The notes below the pieces were generated by a model. It saw only the letters and a list, made by a program, of their open reading frames with translations. It did no database searches and was not told where the DNA came from. Below, in pieces: positions 54,245 through 63,423 of a DNA stretch of 64,000 bases (positions are counted from its first letter, which is position 1; every line of letters starts with the position of its first letter). Source of the stretch: Paraburkholderia phytofirmans OLGA172 (GTDB lineage Bacteria; Pseudomonadota; Gammaproteobacteria; Burkholderiales; Burkholderiaceae); NCBI RefSeq assembly GCF_001634365.1, contig NZ_CP014579.1:3224001-3288000 (forward strand). Reading direction: 5' to 3'. The position numbers and the translations under genes were made by a program.

Positions 54245-55345
54245 TCAATGCAGCGTCGACAGCGAGCTCGGGCCGGGGCCCGGCGTAATCAGCGTGGGCC
54301 ACTGGTGGGAACCGAATGGCACCGGCGGCGGCAAGAACGCTGTCATGTTGCGCCTGGCGGTTTCGGTGACAATCGCATCGCGCGCATCGCCGCCCATTAG
54401 TTCGTAATCCATCAGATGGTAGTTGCCGAAGAAGAGCTGGCCCACCGAGCGATCGGCGATGATCCGGGTCAACGCGGCCAGCATGTCTTCCCGGGTCGTC
54501 GTGAAAGACATGGTTTCAATCAGCAGCAAGCGGTCGTTAATCGCGTCCGGGCCGAAGTATTGCGCCAGCACGCTAAACAGGACGTTGTTCTGGCGGGCGA
54601 CGTAAATCGTATTGCTGGCCGCAATGGTCTTGTCCCAGTCCGGGCCCAGCATCGCCTTCCAGTCGTCCATCACGTTCATCCAATGCGCGACCTGGGTCTG
54701 AGCCGCCCATGCGACTTCTTTGGCTAGCGCCGGTGCCTGCCGATGGCCGAACCCCTCCAGCATGGCCGGCGTAATCGCTCCGTTAGCAACGCATTGATCG
54801 ATGAAATCGAGGTTGCCCTGCAGGATCTTGCGGCTGTTTTCACGCCAGCCGGGCTGCATCGTCACGCCATCGAGACTGTCGATTGCCGACTTCATCCGGC
54901 TGCGAAATGCGAGGATCGGGCCGCGCCACGACTGGTTCTGCGGGCTGGTCAGATAAGGGCTTACGACTTCGGCCAGCGCCATCGTGCTATGGCCAACAGA
55001 CTTCAAAACCTGATAGACGATCGGCACTGCTGGCGCTTGCAGCGGCGGCTGGCCGGGACGATAGAGGGTGAAATTGCCACCCTCCCCGGAGAACAGCGCG
55101 AGTATGACGGGGTGGGTCCCCAGAATGTTTTTGGTGAAGGTCTGGCCAGCCGCGTCATACAACTCGAACATGCTCGTGTTGAGCGCCAGCACATTCGCGG
55201 TCGCGGAGGCTTCCGGCGGGGTGGACTGGGTAGTGATCAGGCCGTTCCAGTAATCTGGAAGAGCGTTGCCATCAGACGATCCGGCAAAAGCCAGCAATGG
55301 CAAGCAAGCAAAAATATAGCCGAACAAACGTGCACGCCGGATCAT
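54245..55345 (-). CDS. Secreted protein of unknown function
   Basis: 366 residues with a clear Sec signal peptide (RRARLFGYIFACLPLLAFAG, likely cut after AFA at residue 21). No family recognised. The mature part is rich in aromatic and helical segments (YWNGLITTQSTPPEASA; LAEVVSPYLTSPQNQSWRGP; VAWAAQTQVAHWMNVMDDW), with few cysteines after the signal. It does not show membrane helices, so it should be periplasmic or extracellular. It is the first gene of an operon with the FAD and molybdenum hydroxylase subunits and an ABM-TM protein. A scavenging or substrate-releasing role is inference only. Confidence 0.75.
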   Translation of the reverse strand: MIRRARLFGYIFACLPLLAFAGSSDGNALPDYWNGLITTQSTPPEASATANVLALNTSMFELYDAAGQTFTKNILGTHPVILALFSGEGGNFTLYRPGQPPLQAPAVPIVYQVLKSVGHSTMALAEVVSPYLTSPQNQSWRGPILAFRSRMKSAIDSLDGVTMQPGWRENSRKILQGNLDFIDQCVANGAITPAMLEGFGHRQAPALAKEVAWAAQTQVAHWMNVMDDWKAMLGPDWDKTIAASNTIYVARQNNVLFSVLAQYFGPDAINDRLLLIETMSFTTTREDMLAALTRIIADRSVGQLFFGNYHLMDYELMGGDARDAIVTETARRNMTAFLPPPVPFGSHQWPTLITPGPGPSSLSTLH

Positions 55346-55560
55346 ACTGTCCCTTTCTTTTTGTTCTTAATGACTTGGGCGACTCACCCGCCGTTGTTGC
55401 ATGAATGGCGGACGCTGCAGTGGTGAGTCGCGACGTTAACAGTGCACTGCGTACTTCTCTGACTCCTTGTGAAGCCGGTACGTCTTATTCCCAAGAAAAG
55501 TATAGGCACGACTGGAGCGCAAGCAAACATTCGCGATTGGTCGCTATCGGCCAAGACTGA

Positions 55561-55776
55561 AGGTTCCGCGCGGACGTGCTCGTCAATTTCGGCCGTCCCG
55601 AAGAAACGATGTATCTGCCGCTCGTCAAGCGCGAAGTCTGGACCTACCGGTACCTGGAAGACAATACGCGGTACCAGCTCTTTCACTTCTAATTCGACGA
55701 CGCAGGCGTGTTGCGCTCGACGCAAAAGAGCCCGGACCCGCTTCACGATCACGCCGACGATCATCCGTCGAATTGA
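55561..55776 (+). pseudogene. BamE/SmpA-like lipoprotein relic with nonsense codon
   Basis: The frame reads VLVNFGRPEETMYLPL, then REVWTYRYLEDNTRYQLFHF, TAA at 55690, then FDDAGVLRSTQKSPDPL to a stop at 55774. This looks like the C-terminal part of a BamE/OmlA-type or related small outer-membrane lipoprotein, in which the stop replaces an expected Tyr codon. The lipoprotein signal and 5' end are missing (TGA at 55558). Confidence 0.6.
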
Positions 55777-55843
55777 GCGGCATGGGCGCCAGGCGCGTTG
55801 CCATGCGATCGCGAAGCGGTGGCGGGCGAAAAGCGTTCAATCG

Positions 55844-56548
55844 CTAATGGTTATCCGGCGGATGATTGCGGTCTTCATTGCCGCCGCGCGCCTCGCCGCC
55901 GTGCTCACCGGACGGACCGCCCGGGTGCACGGCAGCCTGTCCCTGAGGACCACCCTTCATTTGCCCGGGCGGCTGCGCTGGCCCGTGCGCATATCCCGAC
56001 TGCGGCTGCATCGGCCCATGCACGTACCCCGGCTGGGGTTGCGGCTGCGGGCCGCCGTGCATGACTGGCCTCGGGTTCATAGCCGGACCGCCCGCCGCCG
56101 GCGGACCACCATGCGGCGGCGGACCGCCCCGCATCGGCGGCGGATGATTCGCCCACCGGTCCCGGTCGTGATACCAAGGCTGGCCGCGATAGTAGTGATC
56201 CCAGTAAGTTCCGAACGAGAACGCTACGATCGGCAGCCCGATCTGCAAGCCGTAAGTCATGATCGGCACCTCGGTACCCTGGTACGGATAGTCGAGATAT
56301 TCGCCATAGACCCAGCCGCGCAGTCCGGGCGCTCCGACGTCGCACCAGCTGTAATCGGTAACGCAGCCGTACACCGTAAGCTGCGCGCTCGGCGGCACTT
56401 GCGCGACCACCGGATACTCCCCGGACGGACCCGCATAAACTTCCACGGGCTGATTTGTATACGCCAGCGATTGAGCGAACGCCGCGCCGGACAGCGCCAT
56501 CAGGCAAACGCCTCCCGCGATGGCTCGAATGACGATTTTCTTTTGCAC
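55844..56548 (-). CDS. Exported SH3-domain protein with Pro/Gly/His-rich tail
   Basis: 234 residues. A Sec signal peptide (VIRAIAGGVCLMALSGAAFA) is followed by a bacterial SH3 domain (about 32-90: VEVYAGPSGEYPVVAQVPPS, GLRGWVYGEYLDYPY). A hydrophobic bridging segment (YGLQIGLPIVAFSFGTYWDH) leads into about 100 residues of low-complexity Pro, Gly, His and Gln. It probably binds cell-wall peptide or another envelope partner. GTG 56548 follows GGAGGAATC; longer starts have no ribosome site. Likely an envelope-associated protein. Confidence 0.85.
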   Translation of the reverse strand: MQKKIVIRAIAGGVCLMALSGAAFAQSLAYTNQPVEVYAGPSGEYPVVAQVPPSAQLTVYGCVTDYSWCDVGAPGLRGWVYGEYLDYPYQGTEVPIMTYGLQIGLPIVAFSFGTYWDHYYRGQPWYHDRDRWANHPPPMRGGPPPHGGPPAAGGPAMNPRPVMHGGPQPQPQPGYVHGPMQPQSGYAHGPAQPPGQMKGGPQGQAAVHPGGPSGEHGGEARGGNEDRNHPPDNH

Positions 56549-57225
56549 GATTCCTCCCTCGGAAAGAGCGGCCCATGCATGAGGTGCGCTATTCGTTTCG
56601 TCAAGGCCATAACGGCGCCTCGATAGCAGGGCCACACTGCTTGGACAAGCCGGGTGGCGTTCGAATTGCACCCGGCTGCCTGCGCAATTACGGTTTGTCA
56701 GCGTTCTTACCGTTCAGCAATTTTCATGCTTTGCCGCTCATGCGTCGAGCTGAGCAAAGAACCAGCCCTGGAAGCTGCGCAGCGTGGGCAGATCCGCACG
56801 CGATTTGGGGTGCCCTTCTGCCCGACGGTTAGCGGCGAACGCGTGCCATCGACCGAGGATTGGGCTGGCAGCAACTCGGGAAGGGTAAAGCGACACCCGA
56901 AAACCGAGTATTTTTGCGTTTTCACACAGGCTCGACCCCTTGCCGTCATTCGGATAGCGGTGACACGAAGGGCCGTTCTCAAAGTCCAACGGCCATTCGC
57001 TGACGCATGTTGTCTTGCTGCTTATCGGTCTTGTTTCGATAACGCCGTTAATGGGGCGACTACAGGCGGGTCTTTCTTTCGCGAAAGCTCGTTGCGGTTT
57101 TCCGGGGACGGCCGGTTGACTGCGTGGCACATGTCAAAGGGAAAACCAAGGGTTCGCGATGCGCTTCGTCCTGTCGAGGCAACGGGGGAACATTGCGGAG
57201 CGTTCAATCCATTGCCGCGCTGGCT
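56549..57225. other. Region without recognised gene
   Basis: About 680 bases between the SH3-protein and SRPBCC genes. Long open frames on both strands lack motifs and ribosome sites. It contains the SH3-protein promoter region near its left end. Confidence 0.35.
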
Positions 57226-57714
57226 TCATCCATGCTCTATGCCAAGGAGCCGCGCGTCCAGCCGCCGCGCTAGCGCCGCGCCGCCTTCGCGCATCACCGC
57301 ATCGTGGTTCCATTGGAAAACCGGCCGCAACAACGGTGCCAATGCATTCATCCATGCGCGGTTCGTACGCACGCACCAGTCATAGCGGACCACGGTAAGG
57401 TTGCGTCCGTCCGTCGAGAAGCTCCACCGGCCGGCGCCTTCGACGTCGCCGCTGGCTTCCCCCTCTAGCGCGACCAACGGGTCGACGCGTGTCACCCGCA
57501 TATCGAACACCAGGCGATAGGGCAACCAGCCTTTCCATGTATAGCGCTGTACGACGCCCACGCCTTGATCAGAACCGGCCTCTAGCTGGTCCACGCGCTC
57601 GACGCTATTCCACCACTCGGGCCAGCGCGCCGAATCCTGGATTGCCGCCCAAACTTTCTGCACCGGCGCATCAATGCGCCAAATGGTGGAAAAGCGGTAT
57701 TCGACTGTCCGCAA
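57226..57714 (-). CDS. SRPBCC family protein
   Basis: 162 residues of the START/polyketide-cyclase-like fold: STIWRIDAPVQKVWAAIQDS and ARWPEWWNSVERVDQLEAGS at the N-terminus, and a closing helix (NALAPLLRPVFQWNHDAVM). Ligand unknown. The TTG at 57714 has an excellent GGAGGCAGC before it, a strong reason to take it as the start. No operon partner. Confidence 0.88.
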   Translation of the reverse strand: MRTVEYRFSTIWRIDAPVQKVWAAIQDSARWPEWWNSVERVDQLEAGSDQGVGVVQRYTWKGWLPYRLVFDMRVTRVDPLVALEGEASGDVEGAGRWSFSTDGRNLTVVRYDWCVRTNRAWMNALAPLLRPVFQWNHDAVMREGGAALARRLDARLLGIEHG

Positions 57715-57866
57715 GCTGCCTCCATTCTTCGTATTCTTCTAGAGATTTTGTCAGATGCTCACTGCACTTGCCATCGCCGGCGAAACAGCACTGCGTTTCC
57801 ATCCCTCGTCATGTCGATCTACAACGGTTCCCCAACGTGGCAGGGCGACGGTCCGCTTTCAGTTGC

Positions 57867-58802
57867 CTACGCGAACTCGCCCGCTCCGCCTCCAAGATCG
57901 CATGCCAGGAACTCAACGAACGCACGGATGCGATTAGACATCTGATGTCGCTGCGAATAGACCGCGAAGATATCGGCGTTCGGCGTGTCGTGATCGGGCA
58001 GCACCGGCACAAGGGAACCGTCGGCCACGTACTGTTTGATATCCCACTCGGCCCGCATCAAAATCCCGTGCCCCTCGAGCGCCCACTTCACGGCGATCTC
58101 GCCGTCGTTCGTCGTCAGACTGCCGTTAATTCGCACGGCCTCCGTTTTGCGGGAAGCGCCCCGCCCTGACGTCAAACGCCAGACACCGTACGCCTCGTCA
58201 CCTTGTCTGATGCCGATACAGTTGTGCCGGGTCAAGTCGTGCGCGGTCAGCGGCATCCCGCGTGACGCAATATAGGAAGGCGCAGCACACAGCAGTCGAC
58301 GATTCGCGGCAAGACGACGTGCGACCACGCGCGTGTCAGGCGGCTCACCGAATCTGATGCAGACATCGAACGCGTCGTCTGTCAGAGGCGGCGGGGTCAC
58401 GGATAACTGGAGCTGCACAGACACTTGCGGGTATTTCGCTACGAAACGCGAAATCGCCGGAGCGACATGCCCGCGACCGAAGCCTAGCGTTGCGTTGACC
58501 CGCAGCAACCCTGTGGGGCTTTTCTTCGCGCTGCCAAGCAACTCGGCCAGTTCGTCAATCTCATCAAGAATCCGGCGAGCGTGTTCCAGATACAACTCGC
58601 CCTCTGGGGTGAGCATCATCCGCCGCGTGGTCCGGTTGACGAGCGGAACACCCGCGCGACTCTCCATCTGCGTCAGATGCTTGCTGACGGCCGCCGCCGT
58701 CAGCCCCAGCTCACGCGCCGCCGCGCTCAGGCTGCCGGACGCTGCGAGCGTCGAAAAGAAGCTTAAATCAGACGGTTGGACGGTTTCGCGCACGGCCTTC
58801 AC
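57867..58802 (-). CDS. LysR family regulator (DmlR-like)
   Basis: 311 residues. FFSTLAASGSLSAAARELGL begins the helix-turn-helix, with TAAAVSKHLTQMESRAGVPL after it. The effector domain is of the kind seen in DmlR and other malate/tartrate regulators. The GTG at 58802 is the start. It is divergent from the tartrate dehydrogenase gene with 100 bases between them, so it is very likely the regulator of the tartrate-type cluster. Confidence 0.9.
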   Translation of the reverse strand: MKAVRETVQPSDLSFFSTLAASGSLSAAARELGLTAAAVSKHLTQMESRAGVPLVNRTTRRMMLTPEGELYLEHARRILDEIDELAELLGSAKKSPTGLLRVNATLGFGRGHVAPAISRFVAKYPQVSVQLQLSVTPPPLTDDAFDVCIRFGEPPDTRVVARRLAANRRLLCAAPSYIASRGMPLTAHDLTRHNCIGIRQGDEAYGVWRLTSGRGASRKTEAVRINGSLTTNDGEIAVKWALEGHGILMRAEWDIKQYVADGSLVPVLPDHDTPNADIFAVYSQRHQMSNRIRAFVEFLACDLGGGAGEFA

Positions 58803-58902
58803 TTGTGAATATAAGTTAAGGATGCTTTGAGTTTAGCACCGGTTTTTGCGTCCGGAGATAGGTAGAGTTCGCTCACACCCACAACACCTGAAGGACGGAG
58901 AC

Positions 58903-59979
58903 ATGAAAACCTATCGCATCGCAACCATCCCTGGCGACGGCATCGGCAAGGAAGTCGTACCGGCTGGCGCACAGGTCCTCGAAGCGCTCGCAAAGACCAC
59001 GAAGTCGTTCGCGTTCGAGTTTGAAAACTTCGATTGGGGCGGCGACTATTACCGCAAACATGGCGTCATGATGCCCGAAGACGGCCTCGACTCCATCCGC
59101 GACAAGGACGCGATCCTGTTCGGCTCGGCAGGCGACCCGGACATTCCGGATCACATCACGCTCTGGGGCCTGCGCCTGAAGATCTGCCAGGGCTTTGACC
59201 AATATGCCAACGTCCGGCCGACCCGCATTCTGCCGGGCATCGACGGGCCGCTGAAGCGCTGCAAACCGGAAGATCTGAACTGGGTCATCGTCCGTGAAAA
59301 TTCAGAAGGCGAATATTCGGGCGTGGGCGGTCGGGTCCACCAGGGACATCCGATCGAGGCGGCAACGGACGTGTCGATCCTGACCCGCGCCGGCGTCGAG
59401 CGGATCATGCGTTTCGCGTTCCGTCTCGCTCAATCCCGCCCCCGCAAGTTGCTGACGGTGATCACCAAGAGCAACGCTCAACGTCACGCGATGGTGATGT
59501 GGGATGAGATCGCGCTGGAAATTTCAAAGGAATTCCCGGACGTCAAATGGGACAAGGAACTGGTGGACGCGTCGACCGCCCGCATGATCAATCGTCCCGC
59601 GACGCTCGACACGATCGTCGCCACCAACCTGCACGCGGATATTCTCAGCGATCTGGCCGCCGCACTCGCGGGCAGCCTCGGCATCGCGCCGACGGGCAAC
59701 ATCGATCCCGAGCGGCGCTTCCCTTCCATGTTCGAGCCGATCCACGGCTCCGCGTTCGACATCATGGGCAAGGGCCTCGCCAACCCGGTCGGCACCTTCT
59801 GGTCAGTCGTCATGCTGCTCGAGCACCTCGGCGAAGTGGACGCCGCCAAGCGAGTCATGCAGGCAGTCGAAGCGGTCACCGCCGATACGTCACTGCACAC
59901 ACGTGATCTCGGCGGCACGGCAACGACCGCACAGGTGACGGCCGCTGTTTGTGCGCTGATCGAAGCGGGCCGACGCTGA
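58903..59979 (+). CDS. ttuC: Tartrate dehydrogenase/decarboxylase (TtuC/DmlA family)
   Basis: Beta-decarboxylating NAD dehydrogenase of 358 residues, related to isopropylmalate and D-malate dehydrogenases. IPGDGIGKEVVP is the N-terminal strand, FDWGGDYYRKHGVMMPEDGL and LWGLRLKICQGFDQYANVRP the substrate region, VIVRENSEGEYSGVGG the arginine-containing loop, and PIHGSAFDIMGKGLANPVGT the cofactor end. Members oxidise tartrate, D-malate or both. GGAGAC precedes the ATG. The cluster downstream (a gutted pyruvate kinase gene, an MFS importer and an aldolase) resembles the tartrate utilisation genes of Agrobacterium vitis. Confidence 0.92.
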   Translation: MKTYRIATIPGDGIGKEVVPAGAQVLEALAKTTKSFAFEFENFDWGGDYYRKHGVMMPEDGLDSIRDKDAILFGSAGDPDIPDHITLWGLRLKICQGFDQYANVRPTRILPGIDGPLKRCKPEDLNWVIVRENSEGEYSGVGGRVHQGHPIEAATDVSILTRAGVERIMRFAFRLAQSRPRKLLTVITKSNAQRHAMVMWDEIALEISKEFPDVKWDKELVDASTARMINRPATLDTIVATNLHADILSDLAAALAGSLGIAPTGNIDPERRFPSMFEPIHGSAFDIMGKGLANPVGTFWSVVMLLEHLGEVDAAKRVMQAVEAVTADTSLHTRDLGGTATTAQVTAAVCALIEAGRR

Positions 59980-60049
59980 CCAGCATCAACGATTTTCGTG
60001 CCATTTTCATTGCCGCTCAGCACGGCTGATCTTTCAGAGGGTAGATAAG

Positions 60050-60684
60050 ATGCGCCGCAATCGAAATGCAAAAATTGTCGCTACGCTGGGTCCGGCTAGC
60101 ACCAGCCGCGAAACCATTGAAGCGCTGTTCAAGGCGGGCGCCGATGTCTTCCGGCTGAACTTCAGCCACGGAACTCACGAGGATCATCAACGCCGCCTCG
60201 ACGTCATCCGGTCCATCGAGCAGGACGCAGGCCGGCCCATCGGCGTGCTTCTTGACCTTCAGGGTCCGAAGCTGCGGATCGGCACGTTCGTCGATGGCCC
60301 CATCAGGCTCGAGAAAGGCGCGAGGTTTCGCCTCGATCTCGACGCAGAGACACCCGGCGACATCAATCGTGTCGCGCGGTCGCGACCGTTGCCTACACGA
60401 GCTCCGGCTATTCGGCGCTCAGGATGGCACGCGAACGGCCGTGTGCGCCGATTATCGGCATGACCCCGCGACAAGCCACTGCCCGTCGCCTGGCACTGGC
60501 GTGGGGAGTGCATCCCGTTCTCTGTGCCGAAGTGATCGACGTGCTCGAAGTCAGCGAGCTCGCGTGCCACACCGTGCGCGAGGAAGGGTTTGGAGAAACA
60601 GGACAGACCGTCGTGATTTCCGCGGGTGTGCCTTTTGGCACACCCGGCACGACCAATCTGCTGCGCATCGCGCAAATCCAGTGA
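60050..60684 (+). pseudogene. Pyruvate kinase gene with a large internal deletion
   Basis: The first 110 codons are normal pyruvate kinase (KIVATLGPAS, FRLNFSHGTHEDHQRRLDVI, LLDLQGPKLRIGTF) up to GDINRV at about 60372. The sequence then resumes, in another frame from about 60379, with the C-terminal end: VATVAYTSSGYSALRMARER, GMTPRQATARRLALAWGVHP, VISAGVPFGTPGTTNLLRIA, to a stop at 60682. About 270 central residues are gone, including the catalytic lysine and ATP-site regions, and the join is out of frame. A homologous kinase (ttuE) occurs in other tartrate clusters. Confidence 0.88.
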
Positions 60685-60869
60685 GGTGTGAAGGACAACC
60701 GGCTTCTACGCATCGAGGCCGAACTCGGTGACATGGCCTCGTAGCGGGGCGCATCTGCCCTCCCGTCGGCCATCAGCAAACCATAAAAGCCGAACCAACG
60801 GCTGCCGGACTACGCCCAGGCGTATCCCATTTCCAATAGAGCACGGCTCAAGCCTCCAAGGAGGAGACA

Positions 60870-62180
60870 ATGATTTCCGATCTCGAAGCCCGGGTTTCCC
60901 GGAAGCTCATGCTGCGGATAATTCCGTTTGTCATGCTGCTGTATTTCGTCAGCTTTCTGGACCGCGTCAACGTAGGATTTGCCGCGATGACAATGAACAA
61001 GGCCATCGGACTCTCGCCGACGGCGTTTGGTCTGGGTGGCGGACTGTTCTTTATCGGCTACTTCCTGTTCGAGGTGCCGTCGAACCTGATTCTTCACCGC
61101 GTCGGCGCGCGCTTGTGGATCGCACGAGTCATGGTGACATGGGGCATCGTCTCGGCAGCCTCGGCTTTCGTGGTCGGGCCGAACAGCTTCTATGCGCTTC
61201 GCTTTGTGCTTGGCGTCGCGGAAGCCGGCTTCTTCCCTGGCATCATCCTGTACCTGAGCTTGTGGTTCCCGGGCCGCCAGCGAGCGGTGGCGGCGGCATG
61301 GTTCATGGCAGCGGCCCCCATCTCCACGGCGATCGGCTCACCGATCTCGGGCGCGATCATGAAGCTCCCGCCAATCGCCGGACTGGCTGACTGGCAGATG
61401 CTGTACATCCTCGAAGCCGTGCCCGCAATCATTCTTGGTTTTGTGGTCCTGAAGTACATGACGGACACGCCGTCGAAAGCACACTGGATGAAACCCGAAG
61501 AACGCGAGTGGCTGATTGCGAAGCTGAAGGGCGAAGCTAACGCACGGGAATCGCACGCTGGACATACTGCCGGGGCGCTGAGTGCTTTGCGCGATCCCCG
61601 TGTTCTGGCGCTCTCCCTGATTTACTTCGGCACTTCGGCGGGCCTCTACACACTCGGCCTGTGGGCTCCGCTGATCATCCGTCAGTATGGATTCGGCTCG
61701 TTCGAGACCGGCCTCATCGCAGGCATTCCCAGCGTGCTGGCCGTTATCGCGATGATCCTGTGGGCCAAACACTCCGATCTCACCGAAGAACGCACGTGGC
61801 ACGTGGTGATTCCGTGTGTCGTCGCGTGCCTGGGTTTTGTCCTTGTCGGCCAAGCCACCACGGCATTAACGGTCATTCTGGCACTTGTCATTGTCAACAT
61901 CGGCATCAGCGCCGCAAAAGCGCCGCTGTGGGCCATGCCGAGCATGTTTCTTTCCGGCGCGGGAGCGGCTGCGGGCATCGCCATGATCAACTCGGTGGGC
62001 AACCTGGGCGGCTTCGTCGGCCCGTTTGTGATAGGTTGGCTGAAGAATGTGACGGGGAGTTATTCGGCCGGGCTGTATGTCGTCGCCGGAACATTGGCGG
62101 TGTCTGCCGTCGTGACGTTGATGCTGAGTCGGCGAGCCCAGCAAACACACGCACCGGCTGGCGAGCGGCACGGGCACTGA
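60870..62180 (+). CDS. MFS transporter, anion:cation symporter family (tartrate-type)
   Basis: 436 residues, twelve hydrophobic helices. FLDRVNVGFAAMTM in helix 1 is typical of the ACS family that imports organic acids such as tartrate, phthalate and glucarate. GYFLFEVPSNLILHRVGARL is the loop between helices 2 and 3, and GVAEAGFFPGIILYLSLWFP the helix 4 motif. In this cluster the tartrate permease TtuB is its natural counterpart. GGAGGAGAC precedes the ATG. Confidence 0.92.
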   Translation: MISDLEARVSRKLMLRIIPFVMLLYFVSFLDRVNVGFAAMTMNKAIGLSPTAFGLGGGLFFIGYFLFEVPSNLILHRVGARLWIARVMVTWGIVSAASAFVVGPNSFYALRFVLGVAEAGFFPGIILYLSLWFPGRQRAVAAAWFMAAAPISTAIGSPISGAIMKLPPIAGLADWQMLYILEAVPAIILGFVVLKYMTDTPSKAHWMKPEEREWLIAKLKGEANARESHAGHTAGALSALRDPRVLALSLIYFGTSAGLYTLGLWAPLIIRQYGFGSFETGLIAGIPSVLAVIAMILWAKHSDLTEERTWHVVIPCVVACLGFVLVGQATTALTVILALVIVNIGISAAKAPLWAMPSMFLSGAGAAAGIAMINSVGNLGGFVGPFVIGWLKNVTGSYSAGLYVVAGTLAVSAVVTLMLSRRAQQTHAPAGERHGH

Positions 62181-62253
62181 ACGTGCTGAACGCAATGGGT
62201 CCGGACCAGACGTGCTGGGTCCGATATTCGCTTGTTGAAAAAGGGAGACGATC

Positions 62254-63150
62254 GTGGCAGACGAGAAGATGCTTGCGCAAGTTCTTGAAAAACAGGGATT
62301 TTTCGCGGCCCTGGACCAGAGCGGCGGATCGACCCCCGGCGCCTTGAAGCTTTACGGCATTCCGGAGAGTGCCTACAGCGGTGACGCGGAGATGTTCAAA
62401 CTGATCCACGAGATGCGGGTGCGCATCATCACCGCGCCTGCCTTTACAGGGGACAAGGTCATTGGGGCCATTCTGTTCGAAGCAACCATGGACGGACAGG
62501 CACTGGGGAAACCCGTTCCGGCGTTCCTGTGGGAGGAGCGCGGCGTCGTACCCTTCCTGAAGGTCGATAAGGGCCTGGAAGCCGAAGCCGACGGTGTGCA
62601 ACTGATGAAGCCGATACCCGGCTTGGACGCGCTGCTCGATCGGGCCACGAAGCTCGGCATCTGCGGCACCAAGATGCGGTCGGTCATCAACCTGAATTCG
62701 GCAAACGGTATCGCTGCGATTGTGAAGCAACAGTTCGCGCTGGCAGCGCAGATCGACGCGCACGGTCTCATGCCGATACTGGAACCCGAAATTTCGATCA
62801 AGAGTCCGGACAAGCCAGGGGCGGAAGCCACCCTCCTCGCGGAACTGAGCAAAGGTCTCGACGCGTTGCCGAATAGCCGTCGCGTGATGCTCAAGCTGAC
62901 CATACCTGACGTAGCGGACTTCTATCGTCCACTGATCGAGCACCCACGCGTCGCGCGGGTAGTCGCGCTTTCAGGAGGCTACACGCGAGCCGACGCCTGC
63001 GAGCGGCTCGCCTCCAATCACGGCATGATCGCCAGCTTCTCAAGGGCATTGATCAACGAGCTCAAGGAATCGATGAGCGACAGTGAGTTCGACGCGGCGC
63101 TCGCGAAGAGCATCGACGAGATCTATCGGGCCTCCGTCGTAAAGGTTTGA
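62254..63150 (+). CDS. Class I fructose-bisphosphate aldolase (bacterial type)
   Basis: 298 residues of the Schiff-base aldolase group also found in Staphylococcus. ALDQSGGSTPGAL opens the barrel, EATMDGQALGKPVPAFLWEE follows, GTKMRSVINLNSANG is central, and RVMLKLTIPDVADFYRP holds the likely Schiff-base lysine. It cleaves or forms fructose 1,6-bisphosphate, providing the gluconeogenic step needed during growth on C4 acids. GTG 62254 follows GGGAGACGATC. It ends the cluster before a strong terminator. Confidence 0.92.
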   Translation: MADEKMLAQVLEKQGFFAALDQSGGSTPGALKLYGIPESAYSGDAEMFKLIHEMRVRIITAPAFTGDKVIGAILFEATMDGQALGKPVPAFLWEERGVVPFLKVDKGLEAEADGVQLMKPIPGLDALLDRATKLGICGTKMRSVINLNSANGIAAIVKQQFALAAQIDAHGLMPILEPEISIKSPDKPGAEATLLAELSKGLDALPNSRRVMLKLTIPDVADFYRPLIEHPRVARVVALSGGYTRADACERLASNHGMIASFSRALINELKESMSDSEFDAALAKSIDEIYRASVVKV

Positions 63151-63393
63151 CGCGACTTTCAGGAGGGCGGCCGTGCCTACACCCAGCGAATCGCCCGGCC
63201 GACGCCGACGCGCGATCACGTGTGGTTTTTTCGCGACTTCCGCTCGGCTCAGGCATGACAACAAGCACGTCCTGCAAGCCTCCGCAGGACGATCGGACAC
63301 TTCATACGAAATACCCGATTTGCATCCGCAGCAAGCTTGGATAGCATGAGGAAACACGTCAGCGTTCCCAACGTTCGGCGTGTGTGTTTGTTC

Positions 63394-63421
63394 GCCGCAG
63401 CATCGTCTGCGGCTTTTTTTT
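63394..63421 (+). terminator. Intrinsic terminator of the tartrate-type cluster
   Basis: Stem GCCGCAG/CTGCGGC with a six-base loop, then eight T. It lies 240 bases after the aldolase stop and just before the stop of the convergent transporter gene. Confidence 0.9.
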
Positions 63422-63423
63422 AT

